Source of the DNA: JABDGM01 sp046349975
GTDB taxonomy: Bacteria; Planctomycetota; Planctomycetia; Pirellulales; Lacipirellulaceae
DNA length: 64,000 bases
Reading direction: 5' to 3'
Assembly (NCBI GenBank): GCA_046349975.1
Contig: JAXMBH010000020.1
Span: 1 to 64,000 of the forward strand
Shown here: in pieces, positions 1 to 6,631 of the stretch
How the letters are laid out: each line of letters starts with the position of its first letter
Position numbering within the stretch: position 1 is the stretch's first letter
Position numbers and translations under genes: made by a program
The notes under the pieces: generated by a model
Told to the model about the DNA's origin: nothing
Databases searched by the model: none
What the model saw: the letters and a program-made list of their open reading frames with translations, nothing else

Positions 1-1
1 G

Positions 2-886
2 GATCATGGGCGGCTGCGGGCGCTCTTCGACGAGTATCGGTTCCAGTCGGTGCTGAATTGCGCCGGCAACTGCGCACTGCGGGCGTGCGAGCTCGATTCG
101 CGGCTGGCGTGGCGGACGAATGTCGAGGGGCTCGTCAATCTCTTGTCGATCGTGGTCGAGCGCGATGTGCGGCTCGTGCATTTGTCGATCGATTTGGTGT
201 ATTCGGGAGCGAGGAGCGAAAGAGGAACGAGGAGCGAGGAGCGAGGAGCGAGTATTTGTGGTGCGGCGTATGTCGAGTCGGATCGTACCGATCCGGTGAC
301 CGTGTATGGGAAGACGATGGTGTCGGCGGAGCAATTGCTTGCGGATTGGATGCCGGAGGCTTGTGTGCTGCGGATTTCGCTGCCGATGGGTGTGAGTTTC
401 AACGGGCATGCCGGGGCAATTGATTGGATTCAATCGCGGTTTAAGAAGGGGCGGCCGGCGACGTTGTATTACGACGAAGTTCGTACGCCGGCGTACACCG
501 ATTGTTTGAATCGGCTGTACGAGCGGGTGCTGGCGAGCGATTTGAGCGGCGTGTATCACGCGGGCGGGCCGCGGGCGATGTCGCTGTATGAGATCGCGCA
601 AGTCGTAAATCGCGTGGGCGGGTATGACCCCAAGCTGCTGATGGGGTGCCCGCGGATTGAGGCCGGACCGATTCCGCCGCGGGCTGGGGACGTGACGATG
701 GATTCGTCGGCGTTGGCGGCGGCGCTCGGTGATGATGAGCCGCTGGATGCCTGGCCGTATGATGCGGCGTTGGTGCCCACGCATCGAGAGTGGCATCACG
801 AGCGGAACGGGACGCCGGGTTCAGGCGAACTATTGGGCCGCGTGTTATACTGCAACCCGCGCCGGCAGGCCGCGGGTTTGCGGTAG
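2..886 (+). CDS. RmlD-like NAD-dependent sugar-nucleotide reductase, 5' truncated
   Basis: The frame is open from the window edge, so the N-terminal Rossmann part lies outside. The visible protein begins just before VLNCAGNCALRACE, which corresponds to the RmlD (dTDP-4-dehydrorhamnose reductase) segment NCAAYTxVDxAE; LSIDLVYSG and VYGKTMVSAE follow where STDYVFDG and YGxxKxxGE are expected. RmlD-type enzymes reduce a 4-keto sugar nucleotide in cell-wall or polysaccharide sugar synthesis. Two catalytic positions look changed: the Thr of STD is Ile, and the Lys four residues after the Tyr is Met. A low-complexity Arg/Glu/Ser-rich stretch is inserted after VYSG (see the repeat at 205-252). Family membership is fairly sure; normal reductase activity is doubtful. 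A cofactor-binding protein without reductase activity is the alternative. Confidence 0.75.
   Translation, partial: DHGRLRALFDEYRFQSVLNCAGNCALRACELDSRLAWRTNVEGLVNLLSIVVERDVRLVHLSIDLVYSGARSERGTRSEERGASICGAAYVESDRTDPVTVYGKTMVSAEQLLADWMPEACVLRISLPMGVSFNGHAGAIDWIQSRFKKGRPATLYYDEVRTPAYTDCLNRLYERVLASDLSGVYHAGGPRAMSLYEIAQVVNRVGGYDPKLLMGCPRIEAGPIPPRAGDVTMDSSALAAALGDDEPLDAWPYDAALVPTHREWHHERNGTPGSGELLGRVLYCNPRRQAAGLR
205..252 (+). repeat. In-frame GAGCGAG-type tandem repeat inside the RmlD-like gene
   Basis: Imperfect tandem copies of a 7-8 base unit (GGAGCGA, with one GAAAGAG interruption) lie inside the coding frame and encode an Arg-Ser-Glu-Arg-Gly type segment. In RmlD relatives the loop here is short, so the repeat looks like an insertion of about 18 residues that kept the frame. 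Confidence 0.7.
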
Positions 887-942
887 CGTGGCGGCCCGCT
901 TCTTCTTCGATACATTCATCACACTCGTGGATTGCAGTGCTC

Positions 943-2277
943 ATGTTGGACCGCGCGCTTTTCAATATCGTCTGCGGGACAGTTTTTTTGGCTGGAGTCA
1001 GTGCGATTGTTCGGGCCGATTGGCCGGAGTTTCGTGGGCCGCTTGCGAATGGGCATGTGGTGGCCGAAGGCAGCGACGCAAAAGTCGGGCTGCCGACGGA
1101 GTGGAACGAGACCAGGAATGTGCGCTGGAAGACAGAGATTCCCGGCCGTGGGTGGTCGACTCCAGTGATCAAGGACGGCCAGATCTGGCTGACGACGGCG
1201 GATGTCGATGGGCACGATTATTCTGTGCTGTGCCTTGCTGCCGATTCGGGCAAGGTGCTGCAGAACAAGAAGCTCTTTCATTGCGACGCGCCCGAACCGC
1301 TGGGGAATACGGTGAACGGCTATGCGTCGCCGTCGCCGGCGCTCGAGGGCAATCGACTGTATGTGCACTTCGGTAGTTACGGTACGGCGTGCTTGGATAC
1401 TTCCACCAGTGAAGTGTTATGGAAGCGCGAGGATTTGCCGTGCCGGCATTATCGTGGGCCGTCGTCATCGGTGGTGCTGTTTGAGAATCTTGTCATTCTC
1501 ACGTTTGACGGCGTGGATCAGCAGTATGTGACGGCGCTCGACAAGCTCACAGGCAAAACAGTGTGGCGAACGGATCGGGCCGTGGAATGGCACGATCAAG
1601 ATGTCACGGGCAAGTCGCCGGAGGCGGCGCAGCGGGCGCGCGACGGCGATATGCGGAAGGCACACAGTACGCCGCTCGTGGTAAAGCTGCCGAATGGCGA
1701 GCCGCTGCTGGTGAGCGGCGGGGCGATGGCGGCGTTCGGGTATGATCCTTACACGGGCAAGGAGAGGTGGCGGATCGAGTTCGACGACTTCAGCGTGGCG
1801 CCCCGGCCGATTTACGAAGACGGTATCGCATACATGGTGACGGGGAATATTCACACCGAGTTATGGGCGGTGCGGGCGGATGCGACGGGAAATCTCACCG
1901 ATACGAACAACGTGTTGTGGCGGTTGAAGCGGGGCGTAGCGCACACCGCGTCGCCGATTTTGGTTGATGGGCTCATCTACATGGCGACGGATGACGGAAT
2001 TATCGATTGCGTCGATGCGGCAACCGGTGAAATGGTGTGGCAGAAACGTGTCGGCGGATCCTTTGCGGCGTCGCCGATTTATGCCGACGGACTGATCTAT
2101 TGTTGCGATCGCGATGGGCAATCGACGATTGTGCGGCCGGGGCGGAAGTTTGCGGCGGTCGCTACGAATGCGTTGGATGATGGATTGATGGCGTCGCCGG
2201 CGGTGGATGGGCGGGCGCTGGTGCTGCGCACGAAGACGGCGTTGTATCGGGTGGAAGAGGAGGCGGGACGGAATTAG
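943..2277 (+). CDS. Secreted PQQ-like beta-propeller repeat protein
   Basis: A 444-residue protein. The start at ATG 943 is chosen because it gives a hydrophobic signal peptide (about residues 1-24, ending before DWPEFRGP); the frame is also open further upstream but overlaps the preceding gene. WPEFRGP near the mature N-terminus is typical of planctomycete outer-membrane-assembly-like (BamB/PQQ-like) WD-type propeller proteins. Repeated blades are visible as W-[RK]-T/W-[RK]-x followed by SP-x-x-DG-x-[IV]-Y, for example SPILVDGLIYMATDDG and SPIYADGLIYCCDRDG. No dehydrogenase catalytic motifs are seen, so an enzymatic role is not implied. It probably acts in the periplasm; the substrate is unknown. 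Confidence 0.85.
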   Translation: MLDRALFNIVCGTVFLAGVSAIVRADWPEFRGPLANGHVVAEGSDAKVGLPTEWNETRNVRWKTEIPGRGWSTPVIKDGQIWLTTADVDGHDYSVLCLAADSGKVLQNKKLFHCDAPEPLGNTVNGYASPSPALEGNRLYVHFGSYGTACLDTSTSEVLWKREDLPCRHYRGPSSSVVLFENLVILTFDGVDQQYVTALDKLTGKTVWRTDRAVEWHDQDVTGKSPEAAQRARDGDMRKAHSTPLVVKLPNGEPLLVSGGAMAAFGYDPYTGKERWRIEFDDFSVAPRPIYEDGIAYMVTGNIHTELWAVRADATGNLTDTNNVLWRLKRGVAHTASPILVDGLIYMATDDGIIDCVDAATGEMVWQKRVGGSFAASPIYADGLIYCCDRDGQSTIVRPGRKFAAVATNALDDGLMASPAVDGRALVLRTKTALYRVEEEAGRN

Positions 2278-2310
2278 TCGCAGGCGGCGACGCGGTCACC
2301 CCTCCCTAAC

Positions 2311-2330
2311 CCTCCCCGTCAAAGGGGAGG
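2311..2330. repeat. CCTCCCC-GGGGAGG hairpin repeat between convergent genes
   Basis: Perfect 7-bp inverted repeat (CCTCCCC, 6-base loop, GGGGAGG) in a C-rich context, placed between the convergent propeller and glycosyltransferase genes. It resembles a dispersed intergenic repeat and could stop transcription from both sides, but there is no U-tract. Confidence 0.55.
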
Positions 2331-2371
2331 GGACCAAACGTGTGTTGTCACACGCCGGACGGCAGCCGCAA

Positions 2372-3019
2372 CTATTCACCGAGCGCGAAGTTGGCGAGGG
2401 CGGTGAGGAATTTGGGGCGAGGGAGCGTGGGGATTTGGCCGACGCCTTTGCGAGCCGTCGTGCGTGGCGCGTCGTTGCGGAGCGTTGTCATTGGTTCGGC
2501 AGCGCCGAGTTCGGCGAAGGCGTCGTCGAATGGCAGCGGGCTGACGATTTGGAAACCGACGATCCGAGCGTGGGCCCGCTCGAGCGCTGAGTGGACGGCC
2601 GAGAGGCCGGTGAGTTCGGCCAAGGAACCTTGCATCGAGTTGGCTTTCGCAGGACTGGTGTGTTCTGCTGGCGATTGGGCGAGCCAGCCGTTCCAGAGCG
2701 TGCGGATTTCACTGGAGTCGATCGGTGTGACGCCATCGTGCATGATGATCGCGTCGGAACGTACGCGGCGCTGCGCGTAGTCGATCGCGGAGCCGAGGCC
2801 GCGGCGTTGGCGATGGCGGTGGACCTTCACCTGCGGATAGTGGGCGGCGAGTTCTTCGGCCACTTCGTATGTATCATCGCTCGAGCCGTCGTCGATGATG
2901 AGGACGCCGAATTGCGAGGTTAGTTCGCTGGCGAGTTCGAGGACTTCGTTAACGTTCTTACGCAGCCGCGTTTCACCGTTGTAGACGGGCAGCACGACGG
3001 TCAAGGATTTGTGTAACAC
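2372..3019 (-). CDS. Short GT2 family glycosyltransferase
   Basis: A 215-residue protein. The start is GTG 3019 because GGAG sits 5 bases upstream; a TTG at 3064 would add 15 residues. LTVVLPVYNGETRLRKNV and a following GVLIIDDGSSDDTYEVA are the classic nucleotide-sugar-binding start of the GT-A fold of family GT2 (dolichol-phosphate-mannose-synthase-like). RGLGSAIDYAQRR fits the next conserved segment. Where most members have DAD(G), this one has IIMHDG, so only one metal-binding Asp remains. The C-terminal 100 residues have no recognised acceptor motif and no transmembrane helices. Fold is well supported; the transferred sugar and whether it is active are unknown. Confidence 0.8.
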   Translation of the reverse strand: MLHKSLTVVLPVYNGETRLRKNVNEVLELASELTSQFGVLIIDDGSSDDTYEVAEELAAHYPQVKVHRHRQRRGLGSAIDYAQRRVRSDAIIMHDGVTPIDSSEIRTLWNGWLAQSPAEHTSPAKANSMQGSLAELTGLSAVHSALERAHARIVGFQIVSPLPFDDAFAELGAAEPMTTLRNDAPRTTARKGVGQIPTLPRPKFLTALANFALGE

Positions 3020-3364
3020 GCTGTCTCCAACGCGAAAAGAGTTCGAGCGTGCCTCCTGCGCCAACTACGATCCGTCCTGGGGAGCATCGGCAAAGTTTGC
3101 TGGGCGAATACACATGGCTGCAACGACTGACTGTTACGCAAGCGGCAGCGATTGCTCTGCGTTGCACCGGCGAAGGAACTGTGACGAATATAGCGAACTT
3201 TTCCTCAGCGGAGGGGACGTTGTTGTAGGGGTAGGCGTGCGGCGGGAGACGTCGACGGTGCGTACGTGGCTGGTTCGGAGGTGGCTGGTTCGGAGGTGGG
3301 CGGGGCGATATGTTGGGCGGTAGTTAGTGGTTGTGGTTTGCCACGTTCGTTGGTCGAGTGAGCG
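3020..3364. other. Intergenic region with a 15-bp direct repeat
   Basis: Divergent spacer between the GT2 gene and hisI. It contains two exact head-to-tail copies of GTGGCTGGTTCGGAG at 3266-3280 and 3281-3295, followed by a G-rich stretch. No open frame with coding character was seen; promoters for both neighbours must lie here. Confidence 0.5.
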
Positions 3365-3760
3365 ATGAGTGACGCTGCAGTGACGCCGAGTTTTTCTGGG
3401 CAAGACGGGCTGGTGACCGTGGTGGCTCAGGATGCCAGCACGGGACAAGTCTTGATGGTCGCGCACATGAATCGTGAGGCGTGGGAAGAGACGCTGGCGA
3501 CAGGGCGGGCCGTGTATTTTAGCCGGTCGCGGCAGCGGTTGTGGCGAAAGGGTGAAGAGAGCGGCAATGTGCAGCACGTGCGTGGCGTGTTTGTGGACTG
3601 CGACGCCGATGCGGTGCTGCTGAAAGTCGAGCAAGTCGGTGGGGCGGCTTGTCACGAAGGGTATCCGTCGTGCTTCTTTCGCGAGATAACGTCCGAGGGA
3701 GTAAAGGTGGTGGCGGAGCGGGTGTTTGATCCGCAAAGTGTGTATGGGAAGGGTGAGTAG
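3365..3760 (+). CDS. hisI: Phosphoribosyl-AMP cyclohydrolase
   Basis: A 131-residue protein, the usual size for a stand-alone HisI (no HisE fusion). It opens the purine ring of phosphoribosyl-AMP, the third step of histidine synthesis, in the cytoplasm. Diagnostic segments: AHMNREAWEETLATGRAVYFSRSR in two pieces (residues about 34-57), WRKGEESGNVQ (61-71), the Mg-binding DCDADAVLL (about 79-87) and the zinc-binding CHEGYPSCFFR (about 96-106). The start ATG follows a GAGTGAGC stretch. No other his gene is adjacent, so histidine genes are dispersed here, as is common in planctomycetes. Confidence 0.95.
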   Translation: MSDAAVTPSFSGQDGLVTVVAQDASTGQVLMVAHMNREAWEETLATGRAVYFSRSRQRLWRKGEESGNVQHVRGVFVDCDADAVLLKVEQVGGAACHEGYPSCFFREITSEGVKVVAERVFDPQSVYGKGE

Positions 3761-3816
3761 GTGAGTGGGCGAGTGGGTGATGCGAGCCGGCTTGCTCACC
3801 TATGCACTTACTCACC
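3752..3816. repeat. GTGAGT-rich imperfect inverted repeat
   Basis: Tandem GTGAGT/GTGGGC units starting 9 bases before the hisI stop codon are answered by CTCACCTATGCACTTACTCACC, giving a long imperfect stem between hisI and the RidA-like gene. It may act as an attenuating hairpin or be a dispersed repeat; it overlaps the last codons of hisI. Confidence 0.5.
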
Positions 3817-3833
3817 TGATTTCCGGAGTCGCT

Positions 3834-4298
3834 ATGAATTTTGAAGCGCGCATTGAAGAGTTGAATTTGGAATTGCCGAATCGGCCGTTGCCGTTGGGAC
3901 TGTACAAATTGGTGCTGGTTGACGGCGATCTGGCGTATGTTTCGGGGCACGGGCCGATACAGGCGGACGGGTCGGCGACCTGCGGGCGGTTAGGAGAATC
4001 GCTGGACAAGGAAGCCGGCTACGCTGCGGCGCGGCAGACGGGTCTCAATATGCTGAGCAATTTGCGGCAGATTCTGGGCGGCCTGAATGCGATCGAACGG
4101 CTGGTAAAGACGACGGGGTTTGTTAACTCCACGCCGGATTTCAAAGATCAGCCAGCGGTGATCAACGGCTTCAGCGAGTTGATGCGCGACGTGTTTGGGC
4201 CGGAGAATGGGCTCGGCGCGCGGAGTGCGATCGGCGTGGCGGCATTGCCGGCGGGGTGGGCCGTGGAGATTGAAGCGGTGTTTAGGCTGACGAAGTGA
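3834..4298 (+). CDS. RidA/YjgF-family protein
   Basis: A 154-residue protein. The start is ATG 3834 because GGAG lies about 8 bases upstream and MNFEARIEELNLELP matches the N-terminus of the long RidA branch; an upstream frame extension runs through the repeat. The family deaminates reactive enamine/imine intermediates or acts as an aminoacrylate scavenger. Seen: AYVSGHGPIQADGS (strand region near residues 30-45), AARQTGLNMLSNLRQILGGLNAIERLVK and the C-terminal GARSAIGVAALPAGWAVEIE, in which the first Arg corresponds to the conserved substrate-binding arginine. It follows hisI closely and could be cotranscribed with it. Confidence 0.88.
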   Translation: MNFEARIEELNLELPNRPLPLGLYKLVLVDGDLAYVSGHGPIQADGSATCGRLGESLDKEAGYAAARQTGLNMLSNLRQILGGLNAIERLVKTTGFVNSTPDFKDQPAVINGFSELMRDVFGPENGLGARSAIGVAALPAGWAVEIEAVFRLTK

Positions 4299-4308
4299 AC
4301 GGCTGCGC

Positions 4309-4407
4309 TTAATCGGGATCGGCGGCGGGCGCGCGGTTCGTATACGCTGCGAAGGCATAGCCCAAGCAGAAGTTCAAGACAGCGATTGCCGCAACGTACC
4401 AGAGCAT
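4309..4407 (-). CDS. 32-residue single-pass membrane peptide
   Basis: A short frame beginning MLWYVAAIAVLNFCLGYAFA: one hydrophobic helix of about 20 residues followed by AYTNR and a Pro/Ala/Asp tail. Codon third positions are mostly G or C as in the neighbours. It stands 10 bases after the convergent RidA-like gene. GGTGG lies about 8 bases before the ATG. No family is recognised. It resembles the small membrane peptides that are often left unannotated; a chance open frame cannot be excluded. Confidence 0.5.
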   Translation of the reverse strand: MLWYVAAIAVLNFCLGYAFAAYTNRAPAADPD

Positions 4408-4630
4408 CGAATGACCACCGAGGAGAGACTGACAATGTCTCCTCAAATTTAGGTCATAAAGGCTATTGCGACCGCATCTTTGTGGGGATGGGCAGGGCCC
4501 CCGGCGAAATGGTTGGCGGGTGAATCGCTACGATTGAACTTGGCCGCGAAGGCCGATTTGCAGGCACTGGAATTGACGTGGCGTGAGTCGGCGGGGTCTG
4601 GATTTTCGTGAATCCGCAATTTCACTGCGG

Positions 4631-6136
4631 CTAGCGCGTGGCGGTGGGGGCTGCGGCAGCACGGCGCTGGGCTGCGAGGGCTTTGACGAAGTCGGGCGAG
4701 ACGTTGTCGAGCGTAATGACTTCGCTTTGGCCACCGGGCGTTTTGGGGCGCACAATGACGACAACTTCCGATGTCGAAGCGCGGTTCATGATTTCGCCGA
4801 AAGCGGCTTGCTCCTGGTTGCTCAAGTTTTGCGGTGAAGTGCTTTTGGGACTTCCGAGTGGGGCCAGTGACTGCGAGGCTGGATCGCGGATTGGCGTGAT
4901 GTCGCTCGGATCGGGCTCGACTTGGCCGCGGATAAGGATTTCATTTCCTGGCGTTGTCGGCGATGACTTCGCGTATACATCGGAGAGTTTCAGTTCATCG
5001 AGTCCCGAATGGATCGATTCAAGTGCCGCGTACAGGCCTTCTTTACCTTCGTAGTCAGCGGCGTAGCAGACGCCGATGAGTTGGCCTTGCAGGTTGAAGA
5101 CGCCGCCGCCGCTGCGGCCTTGTTCGGGCGCGCCACTGACTTCGAAATTAGGAGCGCCGGCGTAACGGTCGAGCTGGTTGACGCGCTGAGAGAGCATCGT
5201 GGGATCTTTGCCATTGCTGCAGCCGATCGTGGCAACACGGTCGCCTTTTTGAACTGCGGTGTGCGCGGCGGCAACGGGCGCGGCCGTGACGGGGCGGCCC
5301 GGCTTGATGCTCACAAAGGCGACGTCGCGATTGAGGTCGCAGGAAATGAGCTGGCCGGGCACTTGGCCGACGACGCGGACGGTGCCGTCGGCGTTGGGTT
5401 CGAACATTTCGACGGTCATCGGTCCTTTGCCCTGCGATTCGCGAAACAGGTGTCCGCAGGTGGCGATGAGGGCCTCGCCGCTGCGCGAGTCGATGATGGT
5501 GCCGGTGCCGAAGGAGCGGCCTTGCGGATCGTCGACGCAGATGCGGACAGTCGCGGCGAGCAGGCTGACGGGGAAGTCGGCGTTGTGTTTTGAGGTGGTG
5601 GGCGAGTCGATGTTTGTTGGCGCGGCGGGCGACGGCAGCGGTTGCGCCGCGACGGTTGGAGGCCAATCGCTGGAATTGGGTGTCGACGACAGATCCGGCT
5701 TGGTATTAGGGCCGATTGCCGTGCTTGGTGGGGCGGCGCGCAGGCCTGCGTCGGGCGACTGCGTACGCGTGCGGTGTGACTGGGAGTAGATGTCTTTGGC
5801 CTTCTCGAACATCTGCTGCATATCGGCGCTGCTCATCGCGCCGACGCGGCGATCGACTTCCTGTCCGTCGACGAGCATCACAAAGCAGGGGATGGCACTA
5901 ACGCCGTATTGTCGAGAAGTTTGTTGATCTTGCGTGGTGTCGACTTCGCGAATTGGGTATTTCGCTTGAATGAAGCTGTGGACTGTGGGCTTCATTCCCA
6001 TGCAGGGGCCGCAGTGGGGTGACCAGAAGTCGAGCAATTGGATTGGTTCGGCTCCCTGGGTTGAGAGGCCGAGCGACGTAATCACCAGCGCGAGCGCTGC
6101 GGCAGTTGGGCACCGCCCGTAGGGTGATCGGACCAT
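4631..6136 (-). CDS. Thioredoxin domain fused to trypsin-like serine protease
   Basis: A 501-residue exported protein. The start is ATG 6136, preceded by a strong AAGGAGGG ribosome site. Residues about 1-28 form a signal peptide (ALALVITSLGLSTQGAE). A thioredoxin-like domain follows: DFWSPHCGPCMGMKP carries the CxxC pair and SAIPCFVMLVDG the cis-Pro. After a Pro/Ser/Thr-rich linker comes a trypsin-like fold with the triad visible as His in ATCGHLF, Asp in NRDVAFVSI and Ser in EQGRSGGGVFN. The last 120 residues are Pro/Gln-rich with a conserved-looking end (EVVVIVRPKTPGGQSEV). It would act in the periplasm, perhaps on disulfide-containing or misfolded proteins; that role is inferred. Confidence 0.85.
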   Translation of the reverse strand: MVRSPYGRCPTAAALALVITSLGLSTQGAEPIQLLDFWSPHCGPCMGMKPTVHSFIQAKYPIREVDTTQDQQTSRQYGVSAIPCFVMLVDGQEVDRRVGAMSSADMQQMFEKAKDIYSQSHRTRTQSPDAGLRAAPPSTAIGPNTKPDLSSTPNSSDWPPTVAAQPLPSPAAPTNIDSPTTSKHNADFPVSLLAATVRICVDDPQGRSFGTGTIIDSRSGEALIATCGHLFRESQGKGPMTVEMFEPNADGTVRVVGQVPGQLISCDLNRDVAFVSIKPGRPVTAAPVAAAHTAVQKGDRVATIGCSNGKDPTMLSQRVNQLDRYAGAPNFEVSGAPEQGRSGGGVFNLQGQLIGVCYAADYEGKEGLYAALESIHSGLDELKLSDVYAKSSPTTPGNEILIRGQVEPDPSDITPIRDPASQSLAPLGSPKSTSPQNLSNQEQAAFGEIMNRASTSEVVVIVRPKTPGGQSEVITLDNVSPDFVKALAAQRRAAAAPTATR

Positions 6137-6631
6137 CCGTTCCCTCCTTGGAAGTGGTGGTCGGCATGCCGCCGTAGCGACGCGGGTCGCCGCGAGTGGC
6201 ATCACGCTCGGGCCGGTGGGATCGCGCGTTTTTCTGCCGGGTGAGCAGCTTCCTGCTGATCGTGCGGGTGGCAGGCGAACGGAGTTGCGATTTAGGTCGA
6301 GCGCGTGAAGCGAACCATGGGGTGTTGTTCGGCGTCCAACCAGTTTGCGGGCGGTTGCACGCCTTTGGGGGTGGGAATGTCGCCGGTTTTTGGAAATCGC
6401 ACAAGGCCAGTGTGGCGCAGCGGCGACCGCAGTGATCGTTCGCACTCCCGGTGGGGTGGCGATGGGGTTAGAATGACGCGGCGTGCGTCGGCGGGGCGGT
6501 GTTTTGCGTGAGAGGCAGGACTGCTAGCAAGTGGATTCGGGCTTGCGCCCGACGCTAAGACGCTGCACTCGTGATGGCGCGCCGGGGCGCGAATCGAGAT
6601 TCGAAAGATCAACCACAACGGCGATTCGATT
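6137..6631. other. Divergent intergenic region before metG
   Basis: About 0.5 kb between the protease and metG. It holds a TCGGGC-ttgc-GCCCGA hairpin near 6537-6553 and a TAGAAT hexamer near 6469 that could be a -10 box. A minus-strand frame (6292-about 6400) encodes a peptide containing PKTGDIPTPKGVQPP, but with no convincing ribosome site; it is left uncalled. Confidence 0.4.

Noticed and set aside
215..252. GAGCGAG tandem units as a CRISPR or satellite array
   Set aside because: Units are only 7-8 bases with no spacers, and they lie inside a coding frame.
6292..6435. Minus-strand small frame with PKTGDIPTPKGVQPP before metG
   Set aside because: Sequence looks somewhat protein-like, but there is no start with a ribosome site and the frame overlaps two other equally open frames.
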